The position numbers and the translations under genes are program-made. A DNA stretch of 64,000 nucleotides. Source: Prinia subflava (taxonomy: Eukaryota; Chordata; Aves; Passeriformes; Cisticolidae). Location of the stretch: the NCBI RefSeq assembly GCF_021018805.1, contig NC_086253.1, positions 37,015,583 through 37,079,582 on the forward strand, read 5' to 3'. Position 1 is the first letter of the stretch; every line of letters begins with the position of its first letter. This document shows positions 37,825 through 51,027 of the stretch, one piece after another. A model generated the notes under the pieces. It had not been told where the DNA came from and ran no database searches. It saw only the letters and a program-made list of their open reading frames with translations.

Positions 37825-40800
37825 GCAATGGCCAGCAGTTCATCAAACCAAACTAAAAAGTCTATTTATTTAAGCTATCCCAAGTCTTGCTTTTGTAGTA
37901 ATACATTTTCAGAATGTTATGTTTCAGCCTTGTGGTGAACACCAATATTTTTTGGAGAAAATTGTCCAGCAAATGATTTTATAGAGACTCCGCTTCGTTT
38001 TCAGAGACTGAAATACATTTCTAAGCCTTTACTTGCGTGTTGAGGCATATTGAACAAATACATTTTTCTTTTTTGTGAAGTTACTCTCATGTTTTATAAA
38101 TGGTCTTTCTATTTTAGGACTGTGTTTATTGAAAAACATTTATTCTATTTGTAGTTTTGTGTTTAGTAATAGGTCAAAGCCTCTGGGGTTTCACACTTGA
38201 ATGAATTACATCCTGGGGAATCCTGTGTACTGAGAAAGCCAGACTAATTAACATAATCAAACATGTCTCACTAAAACCAGTATCTAAAACTACAGTGATG
38301 TCATATCCCATTACAACACCCTTTTAAAATGCTAAAATGTACAAACTTGCAATACAAGTGTGGTAAGGACTATATACATGAGGTCTTTATTCTTTACCAT
38401 TATGATATATATGGTTTTAACTGTCAGTTTGGAAGCCAATCTTATAAGACAGTAAATAACTCTGTAGCTGATTATATAATTATAAAACATTTTGGGGTTA
38501 TAGATTCACATGTTTTAACATTGAAGCCATGGCTGACTTGAACTGAATCTCAAGAATCATCAGATTTTAACCCAGTGGCTTCTGGACCAAACCCAGAACA
38601 TGCAACTGACCAAAATCTAAAGACTTTAAAGGTGATCAGTTTTGCTTCCTCTTTAGGTATTTCAATCATTTAACTGCTTCAAAGCAAGATTATTCTTCTT
38701 CTATTCTGAATTCATCTTTTATCAGGTTCCAGTCTTGCCAATTTACTACCTCTAACTATTTCAAAGTTTAAAATTTTTACTTTGATTTCATAATTGCTTT
38801 TACCTCATACAGGTGTCTAAAGACCTTCAGTTTTTATAAGGTGAAGTTTAATCTTATATTAAAAAGTATTCCAAGCTGTAACATTCTTGTAGTTCCTTCA
38901 GAAAACTTTCAAATTTGTCAGCTGCCTTTTTACAGAATGATTAAACATATTGAACCATAATGTGTTTATGATTGGGCATACTAAAATAATAATAATTTCT
39001 CATGTCTACAACTATGATATATTTGTCTTAATAGTCCAGAATAATGCTATCACACCAAAAATCACATTAATTAATCCTTCCACTCATATATGCACTTTGG
39101 TTCCTCTGTGTGAATAACTTGAACCAGCTACAGTATCTTGCATTCAATTGTATAAACTGTTAATAAACTGAAGTAGTCTATAATATTGACCTATCTTCTT
39201 TCTTGCTGTCCTAATATACAAAGTTTTTCAAGTATCCCCATTTTTGGAACCAAAAAAAAAAAATATAGTATACTGTTATGATCCACATAGGAGCATCTTC
39301 TTTCAGTAACCTTAAAGCATTTTTGCCTCACAGGTTACTCTTGGTGAACGCTTCTCAAGCTAATAAATACAAGTGGTTTACTTTCATATATACCTAAATT
39401 GTGATTGAATCAGAGATATAGTAGCTATGCAGCCTGCTGGTTATAAATAGAATTAGAGATTGACATTAGGATATTTTGGTGAAAACTTCTTTTCAACATA
39501 CTGATGTTTTCCATTTGTAAATAATGTACTTCAATTAACCTCCAATACTACTGAAAATAAATGATGCAGCTCAGTTTTGTATGCATATGGCACACACTTA
39601 CCAGCTATCATGTTTTGAATTTTGAGCAATACTGTGTGTTTTTTATCCCGGTATGTCAGGCATATATAAATAAACAACATTAATATTTGAGACAGAAGCT
39701 CTGTGGATTCTGATTTTAAAACAGACATTCAAACAGGTCTGACCTTTCAATCCAGTGTAACTGCCAGAAGTATCAAAAGATACCATAAAGATCTTCTAAA
39801 GATGGCAAATAACCATTGGTTTAGCTTTATATAATAAGCAGTATTATATTATATACTGGTGTTACCAGTAATGATATGGAAACACTAAAAGGACAGCAAT
39901 TAAGTTAATAGTTAATGAAAACATTTGTAACAATTAGGAAATATTTTATCAAAGTTTGAAGTCAACAATATATATGCCTGAGTGTTTTGTTGAATTGGAA
40001 CCTTTTATAAATCAAGGTGAGTGGTTTGAATTCAGAAAAAAATATTTTAATATTCAACACTACCAGCAGAAAATTTTCAAAACTTTGAAAAGAGTCTCAA
40101 TTAGCAGGATAAAATAATGCAGCAGTAAACTGGCTACCTAAAGCACAAGCAAGCGTATATTTTTCCCACAAGGATTTTGAGAAGCTTGAACTCTGCATAT
40201 CTAAAGAATAGCCTGCATTTATAATTAATAGAACTGTTCCTATTGGAGACATGGAGAGTTCGTGACAGTAGTTTCAACTAAGAGCACCATAAGAAAAATG
40301 CATTTGACTCAGTGCAAACAAATGAAATCAGACCAATTCCCTGTTGAAGTACATAATGCACGGAGATAAATAGCTCCTGGAGAAGCAGCCTCACTGCGTA
40401 CTCATTTTAGGGAGAAAGACAGGAATCAACTCTTCTAAATATGAAAAGAAAGTACTCCACTGATTCTGTAGAGCACCTACATTAACAGATTGTCCCTGAG
40501 CAAATAGAAGGCTTCATTAGTTTGTTTGTTATTGTGTTTTCAGTTGAAGGCTTTAACAAGTTTCTTTCATGATCGTTGTTGACGTTCAGGGCTACAGAGA
40601 GAACAAAAACAAAAGGATCAACTGTTTGCAAAGTGGACCTAGAAACTTCGAGCATCTCTTTCTTTATGTAACCACTACTAATTTTAAAAGTTCAGGGAAC
40701 AGAGGAAATTTTGTTAATGACATTCTAGTGCATTCTTTGCCATACACTTGATAGGTACCAACAAAAAAAATCCCAACTGGCTCTAAAATGTGTGGTAGGC

Positions 40801-41314
40801 ATTAATATTTGGTGATACCAAACCTGAAGAAGAGCTAAAAAAAAGAATAGGGATATTGTGGAAATGGACAATGTAAATGAAGAATTGTGGTGAAAGACAC
40901 ATGTGGGGTATTTATTGAAATTAGAAAGAAAAGGAAAAGACAGTATACCTCCAGATGGAACATGTGATTACTTTCAAGGTTTCTAATGAAACATCTTATT
41001 TCTAACTCACACCTATCTTTGAATATAAGCAATGCATAAAATCCCTGTTTCTTATTTCTTTTCTGCATCTCCTCTACTTGACGACCTTTTAATCAGTTTT
41101 TTTTCCTATTCTGTCTTAAAAGTTCCTCTATATTTCACTCTCTTTCCATCTTCCTTTTTCTGTAATGAGTTTATTACACTTCCCTCAAATGTCAGTTTCT
41201 TTTTCTTTGCTTCATGTACCCTATCTTGCTAAAGCTTTGTTTTTTTCCACATCAGCTTGTGTCTTTGGCACTTAAGTTTTCTATAGCTTTTTAGTTTTAA
41301 TGAGATAATTGTGT

Positions 41315-41415
41315 GGGCTGTGCAATTATTGGAGCTGCACAAGTATTGGGGCTGCCATGTAACACAAGTTAGATGCTACAGAAAAAAAAGCAGGCAGATC
41401 ATACTGAGGCAGTCA
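41315..41415 (+). repeat. Unclassified dispersed repeat, copy A
   Basis: GGGCTGTG, then GGAGCTGCACAAGTATTGGG, an intervening segment with TAACACAAG, and GAAAAAAAAGCAGGCAG in this order are shared, with mismatches, with 49533-49635. By eye the two agree at roughly two thirds to three quarters of positions over about 100 bp. Confidence 0.55.
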
Positions 41416-42159
41416 AGGAGAGTGAGATAGGCCCAGTTAAATGCTATTCAGAAATGCAGAGCTCTGTCCTGAACTGGTCCTCACAGATTTCTCTTTCCAG
41501 TGGGTTTCCCAGGCATGATGTGGGAAAGGCCATTGTCTTTTAGGTTTACAAAGCAGCCCTACTTTACAATCTCATATATATTTTCTCCTTCTGCCGTTCT
41601 CTAGGTGTAGCCCTTCCTGACAAATCCTTCATTTGACTTTGTGCACAAACCATACAGACTCCCAGAAGAATTTCTCAAACAATATTTCTCAACAGCAACT
41701 CACAAAGCCTTACCCTTGCTAAGGAAAGCAGCCCCTGGTTTGCCTGAAATGTTTGGTTTCTCTGACAATAAATGTAATAACTTTCCTACTGCCACCTGTA
41801 TTTGTAACCTTATTCTCTGTCCCCTCCGTTTAATGAGTAACTTTTCAGTTTCCCACTTCAAATGGTTTTTCCCTAGTTCCTTCTCATAATCCCTTCCACT
41901 TTCCTTCCCGGTCAAACTTTCAGACTCGTTAGGTTTCCCTATTAGTCCACCCTATGGCTTTAGATCATCTTTCTTTTCTGAAAAAGTCAAATAGAACATG
42001 ATATACTTTCTCTGTGTCAATCAGCACTGTACTTTCAAAGAAGAGACTGAAATACAGAGATGGGTTTCTCACTCCCGCTCGCCCATTTCCTAGGAAATAG
42101 CCTACCACCAGATCTACAGTCAAAGCAGAAGCGCCCCTCTTTGCCCAATCTTTTCCGAG

Positions 42160-42990
42160 ACCCGGGGTTCAGTGAGTCCGCCCGACCTCTCTGACGGTCG
42201 CTACCCCTCGCAGCCATCGGTTCCGCCGCCCCTCTCCCCGCGGGAGGGCCGGCGCTCAGGCAGGGCCGTTCTGGGCACACACTTCCCCCTCCAGCTCCGG
42301 CGGGGCATTCCCCGCTCTCGAGGCAGCCCCTCCAGGGCGCCCCCTCGCCGCCGCCGCCGCCGCTCCCGGTCCCGCCCCGCGCCCTCAGCGGCGGCCGCGC
42401 TCTCCGGGGGCGGCCGTGCCCGGCCCCCGCCCCGCGTCCCGCCCGCCCCGCCGCCGGCCGCGCCGCTCCCCGCGCCCGGGATGCGTCCGGCGGAGGAGCG
42501 CCGGCTGCCGCCAGGAGCCGGGGGCAGGCGGGCCGGCAGGGGGGCTCCCGCCGCCGCCGCCGCGGCTCGGCGCCGCCGCCGCGGCTGGGATTAGGCTCGC
42601 ACTCGGCTGCCATGCGGAGCGTCGGGGCGGCGGCGGGGCCCAGCGGGCGCGGGGCGCGGGGCGCCGCCGGGCGCTGAGGCGGGCGGCGGGCGAGGAGCCG
42701 CCGGAACTCTCCAGCGTGCTGGGGCGCTGCCCGCCCGCCCGCGGGAGCCGCGCCGCCCGAGCCCGCCGAGCCGCACCGCGGAGCCCCTCCGATGCCTCCG
42801 ACACCGCCGCTGCCGGGCTCCGCCGCGTCTCCGAGCAGCATGGCCCGGATTAGGTACCTCCGCGCGGCTGTCTCGGGCTTTTATCTCTGGGAAGCTGCGG
42901 TACTGCTCAGGTGAGTTGCTTTCTTTGGGGAACTAGAGGTTTCTCCCTTCCCGGGTTTCGGGCGACTGAAATGCCTGGGACGGGTGCGGA
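42160..42990 (+). promoter_or_regulatory. GLRA3: CpG island promoter and 5' UTR of GLRA3
   Basis: A sharply bounded, very GC- and CpG-rich block in an AT-rich landscape surrounds the first coding exon. Two GC boxes (CCGCCCC) sit at 42427-42433 and 42443-42449, candidate Sp1 sites. Runs of CGC/CCG triplets occur at 42346-42363 and about 42548-42563. No TATA box is apparent, as usual for CpG-island promoters, so the transcription start cannot be placed; it may be dispersed. The frame of the coding exon is closed upstream by a TGA at 42675-42677. Long open frames on either strand here reflect the lack of AT-rich stop codons. Confidence 0.85.
42840..42910 (+). CDS. GLRA3: GLRA3 coding exon 1 (glycine receptor alpha-3, signal peptide)
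   Basis: GLRA3 encodes a subunit of the pentameric glycine-gated chloride channel of inhibitory synapses, a Cys-loop receptor in the neuronal plasma membrane. This exon gives 23 codons plus two bases: MARIRYLRAAVSGFYLWEAA then VLL, a basic N-terminus followed by a hydrophobic core, i.e. most of a signal peptide. Human GLRA3 has the same VSGFY-WEAA-LL pattern. The ATG at 42840 has A at -3 and G at +4, a strong context. The exon ends at CTCAG|GTGAGT, a good donor, leaving a phase-2 intron that joins to exon 2 at 63908 to complete a serine codon. An in-frame ATG 16 codons upstream (42792) has a weak context and is not favoured. Confidence 0.93.
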
Positions 42991-45447
42991 CGGCCGCCGC
43001 GGTCACCGCCTTTCCTCACCAAGAGCGCCCGGCTACCCTCGGCAGCCAGGCTGTGGGCACACGAAGTAAATGCGTGAGCTCCGCGCTTCCTGAGCGGCTT
43101 CATAACATTGCGCTGTCCCGAATCTCATTTTGCATTTTACGAGCAGGAGTTTGTTTACTTCCTTCACTTGCTCGCAGATAAGAGTTTCCCTATAAGATCT
43201 GTGAATTTTATCACTGTTTTTAGCAGGAATTGTAACATCAATGATATTGAAAACCCTTGAGGTGCGAAGTGTCTACATGTAAAAGTTGCAGAAGATGATC
43301 TGAGTTGGGAACATATAAACTTCTTTACTACTGTCAGTTCTTTTCAGGAAAAGGAAAATCACAGATTGAGTTAGGTCAGAAGCCTTGTGCAGAAAGAGAA
43401 AAGCACTAGCTGAATGAAGAGAGGATGTGGTCTACAGAAGTCCTTTAAGAGGGAGAGCATTTGCAGTACTACTGACAGTCTAGGATTTGTATTATGAAAG
43501 ATAGCAACATATCCATAAATTATGACCTGAGTAGAAGACTGAGGTTCATACAGCTTTCTCTGCCCAGCACACTCTTTCTAGGTAAAGTGGTGTTGTTATA
43601 TCAGTGTAAGCTTCCTTTTAATATATAGCTCTGGAAGTGTGGTGATACCAGGCTAAAATGAACTGGACTCCTCCATGAGGGAAAACTTTAAAAGAACAAT
43701 ATCACATGTAAAGAAAGAGACTTCACTGTCATATATTCACTGCCAATGCAGTGAGCCATGCTTGTTATCAACATTCTAGCTCTGTATCACAATAAACAAA
43801 CTATGGCGTATAACGTGACAGTGCTGGACTATTTTAAGAATCATGTTGTTATTTAGCAAAGACAGAAAAGGAAACTTAAATTTGAAAAGGGAGTTTGGGG
43901 ATTACACATGTAAGGGATTTATAATCATGAAGTTAAGTCAGCAGCATGTAGTGTCCCAATGATGGCACACTTCACAAGTGCGCACACATTTATAGCAAAT
44001 ATTTCCTTTTTGAAGTTAATTTAATAACATGTTTTGTATCAATATATATAACATAAATAGTTTATAACACGATTTTATTGTAATTGTGCTGAAAGAAGGA
44101 GATTTTAAAAAGCTTGGTCACATGGTATGAAATTGACACTGCAAGGAAAGATTCAATGCATGTATATTACACTTTAAATTTTGCAGTGAGTATTTAATGG
44201 TCAGTGTATATGACCAAACACTTGTGTGGTGTAGGCAATACCAGCAGCACTATGCTATTATTATTCTATTTCAATGTACTTATGGAACTTATTTTTCCTC
44301 TGCTTCATATTCCATGCAAATGCCATCCTACTGCTGAATTGTTTATCCTTTATTTTAACAATATAAAAGCATTTATTCCAAGGGCGAAAGAAAGCTATAA
44401 AGTCAGTTATCAAAAGCATATAGGTATTTTGCATCACATAAATTTGGACTAGTACTGAATTGTTTCCAAATGTTTACAGATATCTAGCATAAATTCAAAC
44501 TATTCTCTTCAACGTCCAGATAACTGTGGTGTTGTAATAGCCTTTTTCTCATAAATAGTCACTTTATAATAATGAACATGGTTACTGTGCACAAAGGACT
44601 ATATGGTTGGAGAAAGAGTTCAGAAAGCTGCTCAGAATGCATGTTTCTCTTCTGTATCAATCTCAAGACAAAGACTGCTGATGACTTTAGGTCTAGAAAT
44701 AATACATGAGAAACCTGAGGCTGTTCAAAACACATAGGAGTCTTCTCCATGCTTTACAAATGGGGGTGAAGTGAAAAAAAAGATTAAAATATTAAAAGCA
44801 GTAAAATTCTCAATCCTCCTGGAGCCCTTAATTCTATTTCTTTTCCAACTTAAACCTTGTGAAATGATTTCCATTGGAGCAAAGGGACAAGGAGCAATAG
44901 AATGCTGCTTCCACTCTGTTAGACACAGACTCCACCCTTAGCACCTATATAACACTTGATGAGAAGATGGATGTGCTATGGATTTCTAGGAATAGTCAAA
45001 CCTTAAGTGGCTTACTTGCTCACACATTTTGGAAGAAATTATGTTATCTTCTCTTACATCGTGCAACTTTGAAACTTTTCTGCTCTTCCTTCATTAGGAA
45101 ACTGAGGGCTGTACCAGAAAAATGAATGAAACTGACAAGAGAAGCCTTCGTTATTTGCCCAACAGCCCTGAGGCTATTTAAAATTAAGGTTTAAATTATA
45201 TGCCTGTGAAGACAGAAAAAAGGTTGTTTCTCAGTGTAAATTTAGACTTGCTGCTTTAACGAGCAGTCTTGAGATGCATGCTTCACAAGAAGAAACTTCA
45301 CCTGATTTTTTTTAATAATTAATTTTTCATTCCACATCAAAAGATCCTTCAAATTGCAATGACTGAAACAAGATGTATATTGGTCATTATAGGATCTAGT
45401 TATTAATTTGATCTCCAAAGGATGTTGTAGAAAAAAAAATAACAGCA

Positions 45448-45882
45448 ATGAAGGTGGGAAAGGGTCTAGAGAGCAAGTCTTGTGAGGAGCAGCTGAGGGA
45501 GCTGGGGTTGTTCAGTCTGGAGGAAAGGAGGCTCAGGGGAGACCTTATTGCTCTCCACAACTGCCTAAAAGGAGGCTGTAGCCAGGTGGGGATCAGCCTC
45601 TTCTCCCTGGCAACAAGCATCAGGACAAGGGGAAATGGCCTGAAGCTGTGCCAGGGAAGATTCACATTGGATATCAGGAGGAATTTCCTCATGGAAAGGG
45701 TGGTCAGGTATTGGAATGGGCTGCCCAGGGGCTTGGTGGAGTCACCATCCCTGGTGATGTTCAAGAAATTACTGGACACGGTACCTAGGTGTGGGGTCAA
45801 GTTGAGAAGGTGGGTGTTCAGTCAAAGATTGTCCTTCATGATCTTGAGGTCTTTTCCAACCCTAATGATTCTGTGATTATCC
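45448..45882 (+). repeat. CR1 LINE 3' UTR fragment
   Basis: The stretch reads GAGGAGCAGCTGAGGGAGCT, GGGGTTGTTCAGTCTGGAGG, GGAATGGGCTGCCCAGGGGC and ends TTTTCCAACCCTAATGATTC TGTGATT, a sense-strand CR1 3' end in GLRA3 intron 1. It is closer to the consensus wording than most copies here, so it is probably younger. The 142-codon open frame within it is part of the element. Confidence 0.92.
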
Positions 45883-47523
45883 ATAGTCTTTCATATTGTG
45901 CGTGTTTGTACTGTTATGTCACAGATTAACACACATATTGATGATGTATTAATAGATTTTAAACATAAACAACCATTAAAGCACCTAACACTCTGGTTTA
46001 TGCAATGTATTAGAGGATGGAGAGAAAATCCATTATCAGACCCAAAATAAAAAAATACTACTTACTAATATTAATTCTAGTCTGAGTCTGAGTGGGGTAC
46101 TAAGAGGGTCCAGGTGCAAAAAAGAGGCAAAATCTAGGGAAAATAATGTAATGTAGCCTTAAAATAACTGTAATTTACTATGAAAGAAAGAAAAAAAATC
46201 TGAGATACAGTTTGAAGTTATAATAATATTTAAGACTGTGTATTCTTCAGAGTTTTCAATAAAGTAATAGTGTTAACAAAAAATCCTCTGGATCTGCCTG
46301 AATTCCAAGAGGTCACAATGAAAGCAAGATCATATTTGTAAAGTAAACGGGAAGATCAGATTTGTGAGTCAAAACCAGTTTCATAACAGCTCAGGAACTT
46401 TCACAGAGACCAGCACTGATCTATTAGAACTATGTTGTCAGGGACTTGACAGGGATTTGCTTTCTCCTTGGAGGGTGTAGTGTATCTATTTTATATAAAC
46501 TTGCGTATGGGGGAAGAACAGCATCAAAAGATGCACTGGGGAAATGGAAAATAGATTCTCCCTATGTGGTATTTCTTTATTTATCCGTATTAGCATAGAC
46601 CAAGAATCATGCTACAATTAGATTATTGCCTCTTTCCTTATTCTTTTCACTACTCCATTGGACTTACATTGAAGGAAACAGTATCACAGACACAGATAAT
46701 TGCTCTTAAAAAACAGATTTTTGTAGGGAAAAACCTTCATGCAACCTAACTTTGGGCATATCTGAGTTTACAGTTAACTGATTTTGAAATTGTTCCTGCA
46801 TTTCATTGCAAATTGATTTCAGGTGAATAGCTATAAGAAGCAGAAGTCATTCTCCTTTAAGCCAATATTAGTTCTTTCAAGTTCCTTCAAATAATGAAAG
46901 AGAAAAAATACAACATAATAAATCTGACACAGCATGACAAACATCTTTGAAAATAAAGATTTTCAGTTGTTCTAATGAAGCTTCAGAAGCTTACCGATAT
47001 GTTAATAATTAGACTTACAATGCTACTCCAGAAATTAAAGTGTCTGTTCAAAACAAGTTGCAAATAAAGGTGTGTAAAAGAAAATCCACTAATGCAAGAT
47101 GACAGCACTGAGGCACAATACTTATCCTCAGCAGCCCAGATTAAATTGGAAAGATAGTTTCTGTGGAATAAATCAGTTGACAGATTCCAGGTTCAACAAA
47201 AAGCACTTAGGACATCTCATGGAGTGGCAAAGGAAGGGTAAGCGAGCTGGGAGTTCAGACTCACAGCAACACAGGAAGGAACAAGATTCTGCCATAAACC
47301 TTTGCTCTTCCTCAGTACTTGTGCAGGAGAAGAACAGTTCAAAAGTTCAAATTGATGGGCAAAGGTGGAAATGAAGAGGTATGTCCATGGTCTAAGCCAA
47401 AGGGTCAGGTCAGCAGGTCAGGATCACGATCAAAATTATGAAGGTGCAAGACTGGTGAAAGTACGCTTGTGCATTAGCTCATGTAGAGACCACAAGGAGT
47501 CTCCCCAGAACTTCTGAGCGTGG

Positions 47524-47544
47524 AAAAAAAAAAAAAAAAAAAAA
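47524..47544. repeat. Poly-A tract of 21 bases
   Basis: This is an uninterrupted A run in intron 1. No adjacent retroposed gene was recognised upstream of it. Confidence 0.95.
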
Positions 47545-49101
47545 GGAAAAACAAACACGGTTAAGAGAAACAAAAACAAGTCCTCAGAGAAGAGAGGTGA
47601 ACCCCTGCTGAGGGCTCTGCAAAACAAATACAAACAGTTCTGTTTCAAAGTTGAGTTACCAGAGCTCACACTGAGGCCAGCCAGTCAAACTCCTGTGATG
47701 AAGGGTCCTTCTAAAAGTCTAGGAGTAGAGCATCAGTACCTTTTAGGAGGCATTGTACTTTCCAAAACTCAGACAAAAGCAACAAAAGGGGGGTTTGTGA
47801 CCAAGAATATATAATTCAGATTCTCTTGTATTTCAGCTCTATCAATTTCTCTTGTATTTCAAATATACCACTGAAGACACTGAAATCCCTTTGTACCAAA
47901 TAGGAATTTCTTCACCAGTACAAATTTGATCAGGGCTTTAGTTATCCATTCTTTATTTATATAAAAACTTTGTTATTTTTCAAAGTTATTATCATCTTTA
48001 TCATTTCAGGAAAGGAATATATATTTATATATTATGTTTATATTTTTATAATTACAGTATTATAGCCTTTAAGAAAATTAAATAACACTTTCAGTTAAAA
48101 CCATGAATCTTTCAATTCTTACAGTGCTAGTGACATTTTCTTACTTTTCAACTTCTTTTAATTCATTCCTAGCCAACTGATGATAACAACAACTGAAAGC
48201 AAGTAATACTGTGAGACAAGTGCTGTGCTTCTGTATGGTGATAAATGTAATAGCTCCTCTATCAGATTAGTTTTGTCTAGGCATCCTAGGAAACATGACA
48301 ATCAGAAAAAAAATGAAAATTTTTACAAGATTAAAGCTTCTTGTTTTAACAGATTCAGAATACATGCTTCAAATGACCTTACTGAGTGTTATATAATAAT
48401 ACCTATAGGGAATTATTCCTGCAAATCAGCTTTTCTCAAGTAATGAATGATGAAGAGCCCTTTAGTGTGGTGTTGCTTCTTGTCCTCTTTACTGCTTTTC
48501 CTACTAAACTTCATGATGTTTAGTGAAAGAATCAGTGAAGGGAGATAGGAAATAGAAGGTATCACTTTCACTGTTAAAAAGGCATCATGAATAGGTCAAG
48601 TAAAATGCACCTTTTTGAGGATATCAACTACCAGCAAAACAGGAACATCTCAGAGAGCAGGAAAATACACAGCAAAAAACTATGTTTAACGAGAATGCAG
48701 GACTGAAAGAGAAGAACGAGAAGAGCATCAGAAAGCAAAATAGTTTGAACAGTAAAGCCAAGAGAAAGGGTGAGAATTTTAAAGACTGTACTTTTTTTCT
48801 AGCACAATCCATTATTTTTTAAGGCTTCTGAGGTAATATTATCCTTTCTGTCTGACACCTTTAGATGATGTGGCATTGGAAATGTAAGTAGAGACAATAA
48901 AAAGAAAGAATGAGAAAAAAGTAAAAAAAAAATATAATCTAAAGATAGTGATATATATTTATACAAGTATAAAAGAATGCATTTCATTATTACATTTCCA
49001 GTCAGATGTCTAATGAATTGCTCCAATACACATTATTGAATACAACAGCAAACAGGGTAATAACACCTGATCTACATTAACTGGACTTTCCACATAATGA
49101 A

Positions 49102-49262
49102 CAGAATCACAGAATCAATTTGGTTGGAAAAGATCTCTAAGATCATCAAATCCAACCTATGAATGAACACCCCCATGTCAACTGGACCATGGCACTAACT
49201 TCCAAGTCCAGTCTTTCACTAAACATCTGCAGGGACAGTGACTCCACACTCCAACATTTTTT
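49102..49262 (-). repeat. CR1 LINE 3' fragment, antisense
   Basis: The plus strand reads CAGAATCACAGAATCAATTT, GGTTGGAAAAGATCTCTAAG, ATCATCAAATCCAACC and GGGACAGTGACTCCAC, the reverse complement of a CR1 3' end, within GLRA3 intron 1. Confidence 0.82.
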
Positions 49263-49532
49263 ATACAGTTTTTCTGTACTACCTACCACCCTGTTACTTC
49301 TCTGGGCTTACCACTGATGTACAAAATGAATGGGGACAACAGGGAGGGTCAGGGCTATTTCTAGGTAGGAACTTCCCTAAGATCAGTCCTCTTCAATACT
49401 GTTATTACTGAAGTTTCTTTCTGGTGACATGAAATATTAGCAAAATGCAGTTTCCAGTTTCTGTGCTTGAGACCACAGAAAAGGTAGAAAATTTCAAGAA
49501 CACTCTAGTCTGACATGATTATGGTCACTGAT

Positions 49533-49635
49533 GGGGCTGTTGAAAGAGTGGAGCTGCACAAGTAGTGGGACTACTGGCTAATACAAATCAATGGTTAGAG
49601 AAAAAAGCAAGGCAGCGGATTATCCCAAGGCTCTT
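49533..49635 (+). repeat. Unclassified dispersed repeat, copy B
   Basis: GGGGCTGT, GTGGAGCTGCACAAGTAGTG, CTAATACAAATC and GAGAAAAAAGCAAGGCAG follow the same order and spacing as the copy at 41315-41415. Unrelated to the CR1 fragment 270 bp to its left as far as I can see. Confidence 0.55.
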
Positions 49636-50983
49636 TTAGTGAAACAATAGAGTAGAAGTCAGGAATACTAAATTTTCTCAAACTGTTACTTAGGTTGAGT
49701 TAATTGCTATTAACTTGCATGGGATTTTTACAGTTAAAACTAATTTAGGGAAAGTATAAGCAAAATCAAAATAGCTATGAAATTTTAAAAATTAAACTAA
49801 TTTTTTTTTCTCTAATAAAATTCAAGCAGTATATAACTCTAAATAAGCTTGTAGTTATAACTACATCACCTACTGCCTTAATATTTTGCTCTTTGTTGCA
49901 TTCCCTCTTTCATATAAGATATATAGATAAACACATTTATTGTAAAAAACTGTTGGCTTATGCTACCCATCACAGCTCAAGGCTTCATGCACTATGTACA
50001 GTTTACATTAAGATTCCACTATGTGTAGAGTTTATCTCCAGTTCCTTACAAAATACATTCTGAATGCACTCCCCCTTTCTTCATTTTGAAAGATAAAATA
50101 TGAACCTAATGTAATCCTAGCATCTCTGAGGATCCACAAGTACCAGAATATGCAATTTCACAGATGACTTTCTACAAAATTGGCCATTTAAAGTTTTGTA
50201 TGATTTTTTACCAACTTAATTAATTTTAATTTCACAAGTAACCACTCAGCAGAAATACCTAGCTAATACAGTTATACCAGCACGTTTCTCAAAAGTTTCT
50301 TTTCTTTCTAAAACTATTATGACTTTGCATCTTAGTGGGAGACTGCTGAGCTTACAGACTATTTTGTGAAAAGTTGGTTTATAATTCTCTGGCATAGAGT
50401 GGGACTCAGTTTCTAAAAGGATCCTGAGTTTTTGTCCTGTAAGTCTTGTAGTTTTGTAAAGTGTTCAAAATGTCACTGTCCTTTATTAGATTCAGTAATG
50501 CACAGGAGAGTCCATTCCCTGGGCTATATAAGGCTAAGACATCTCCAACTTCAGGGACCACCTAAACTTCCAGGTTTGTGAGCAATATATGTCCTGGCTG
50601 AGAGTGCCCTACTAGACAAAACAAATGTCACAAAGTGGTAAACTGCAGGCAAAAAACCCCCACTTTGAAACCAATCATGACTAAAGCACTGACTTCTCAG
50701 AGCAAAGCTGTGCCTAACTCCTGTGTTCTAAGGTAAAGGTCAGTTCTGTGCCTAAGCACATATAGAAAACTTCTGTGAAAGGATGTGTATCTGTGGGATG
50801 TTTTCCCTGATGCTATTGGGTCAGACCCATTACCTCTGACTCAGCAGTATTAGAACTAAATTCAAAGTGGGCAAATTTCAACATCATATTTGGAATCCAT
50901 CCCCTAAAAGACTTTTTTTTTTTTTTAATCTGTAATGGTTTTTTTCATTGTTTTATTCTGCTAGAAAGAATTCTTTCTGGATA

Positions 50984-51027
50984 TTTCTTTTCTTTTCTTT
51001 CTTTTCTTTTTTTCTTTCTTTTTTTAA
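50984..51027. repeat. Polypyrimidine (TTTCTTTTC)-type tract
   Basis: A nearly pure T/C tract made of TTTTC and TTTC units, in intron 1. Confidence 0.85.

Larger units (their letters stand above)
34506..42159. other. AT-rich intergenic DNA upstream of GLRA3
   Basis: No exon of another gene was recognised. It holds the 38-bp direct repeat (37398 and 37787) and one copy of an unclassified dispersed repeat (about 41315-41415). In mammals ADAM29 and then WDR17-side sequence lie upstream of GLRA3; nothing in this stretch resembles them. Confidence 0.5.

Noticed and set aside
42035..42841. 268-codon minus-strand open frame across the CpG island
   Set aside because: It is a stop-poor frame in GC-rich DNA, rich in Ala, Gly, Arg and Pro with no domain; the plus-strand frames at 42172-42594 and 42416-42853 have the same character. 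The real coding exon is on the plus strand in another frame.
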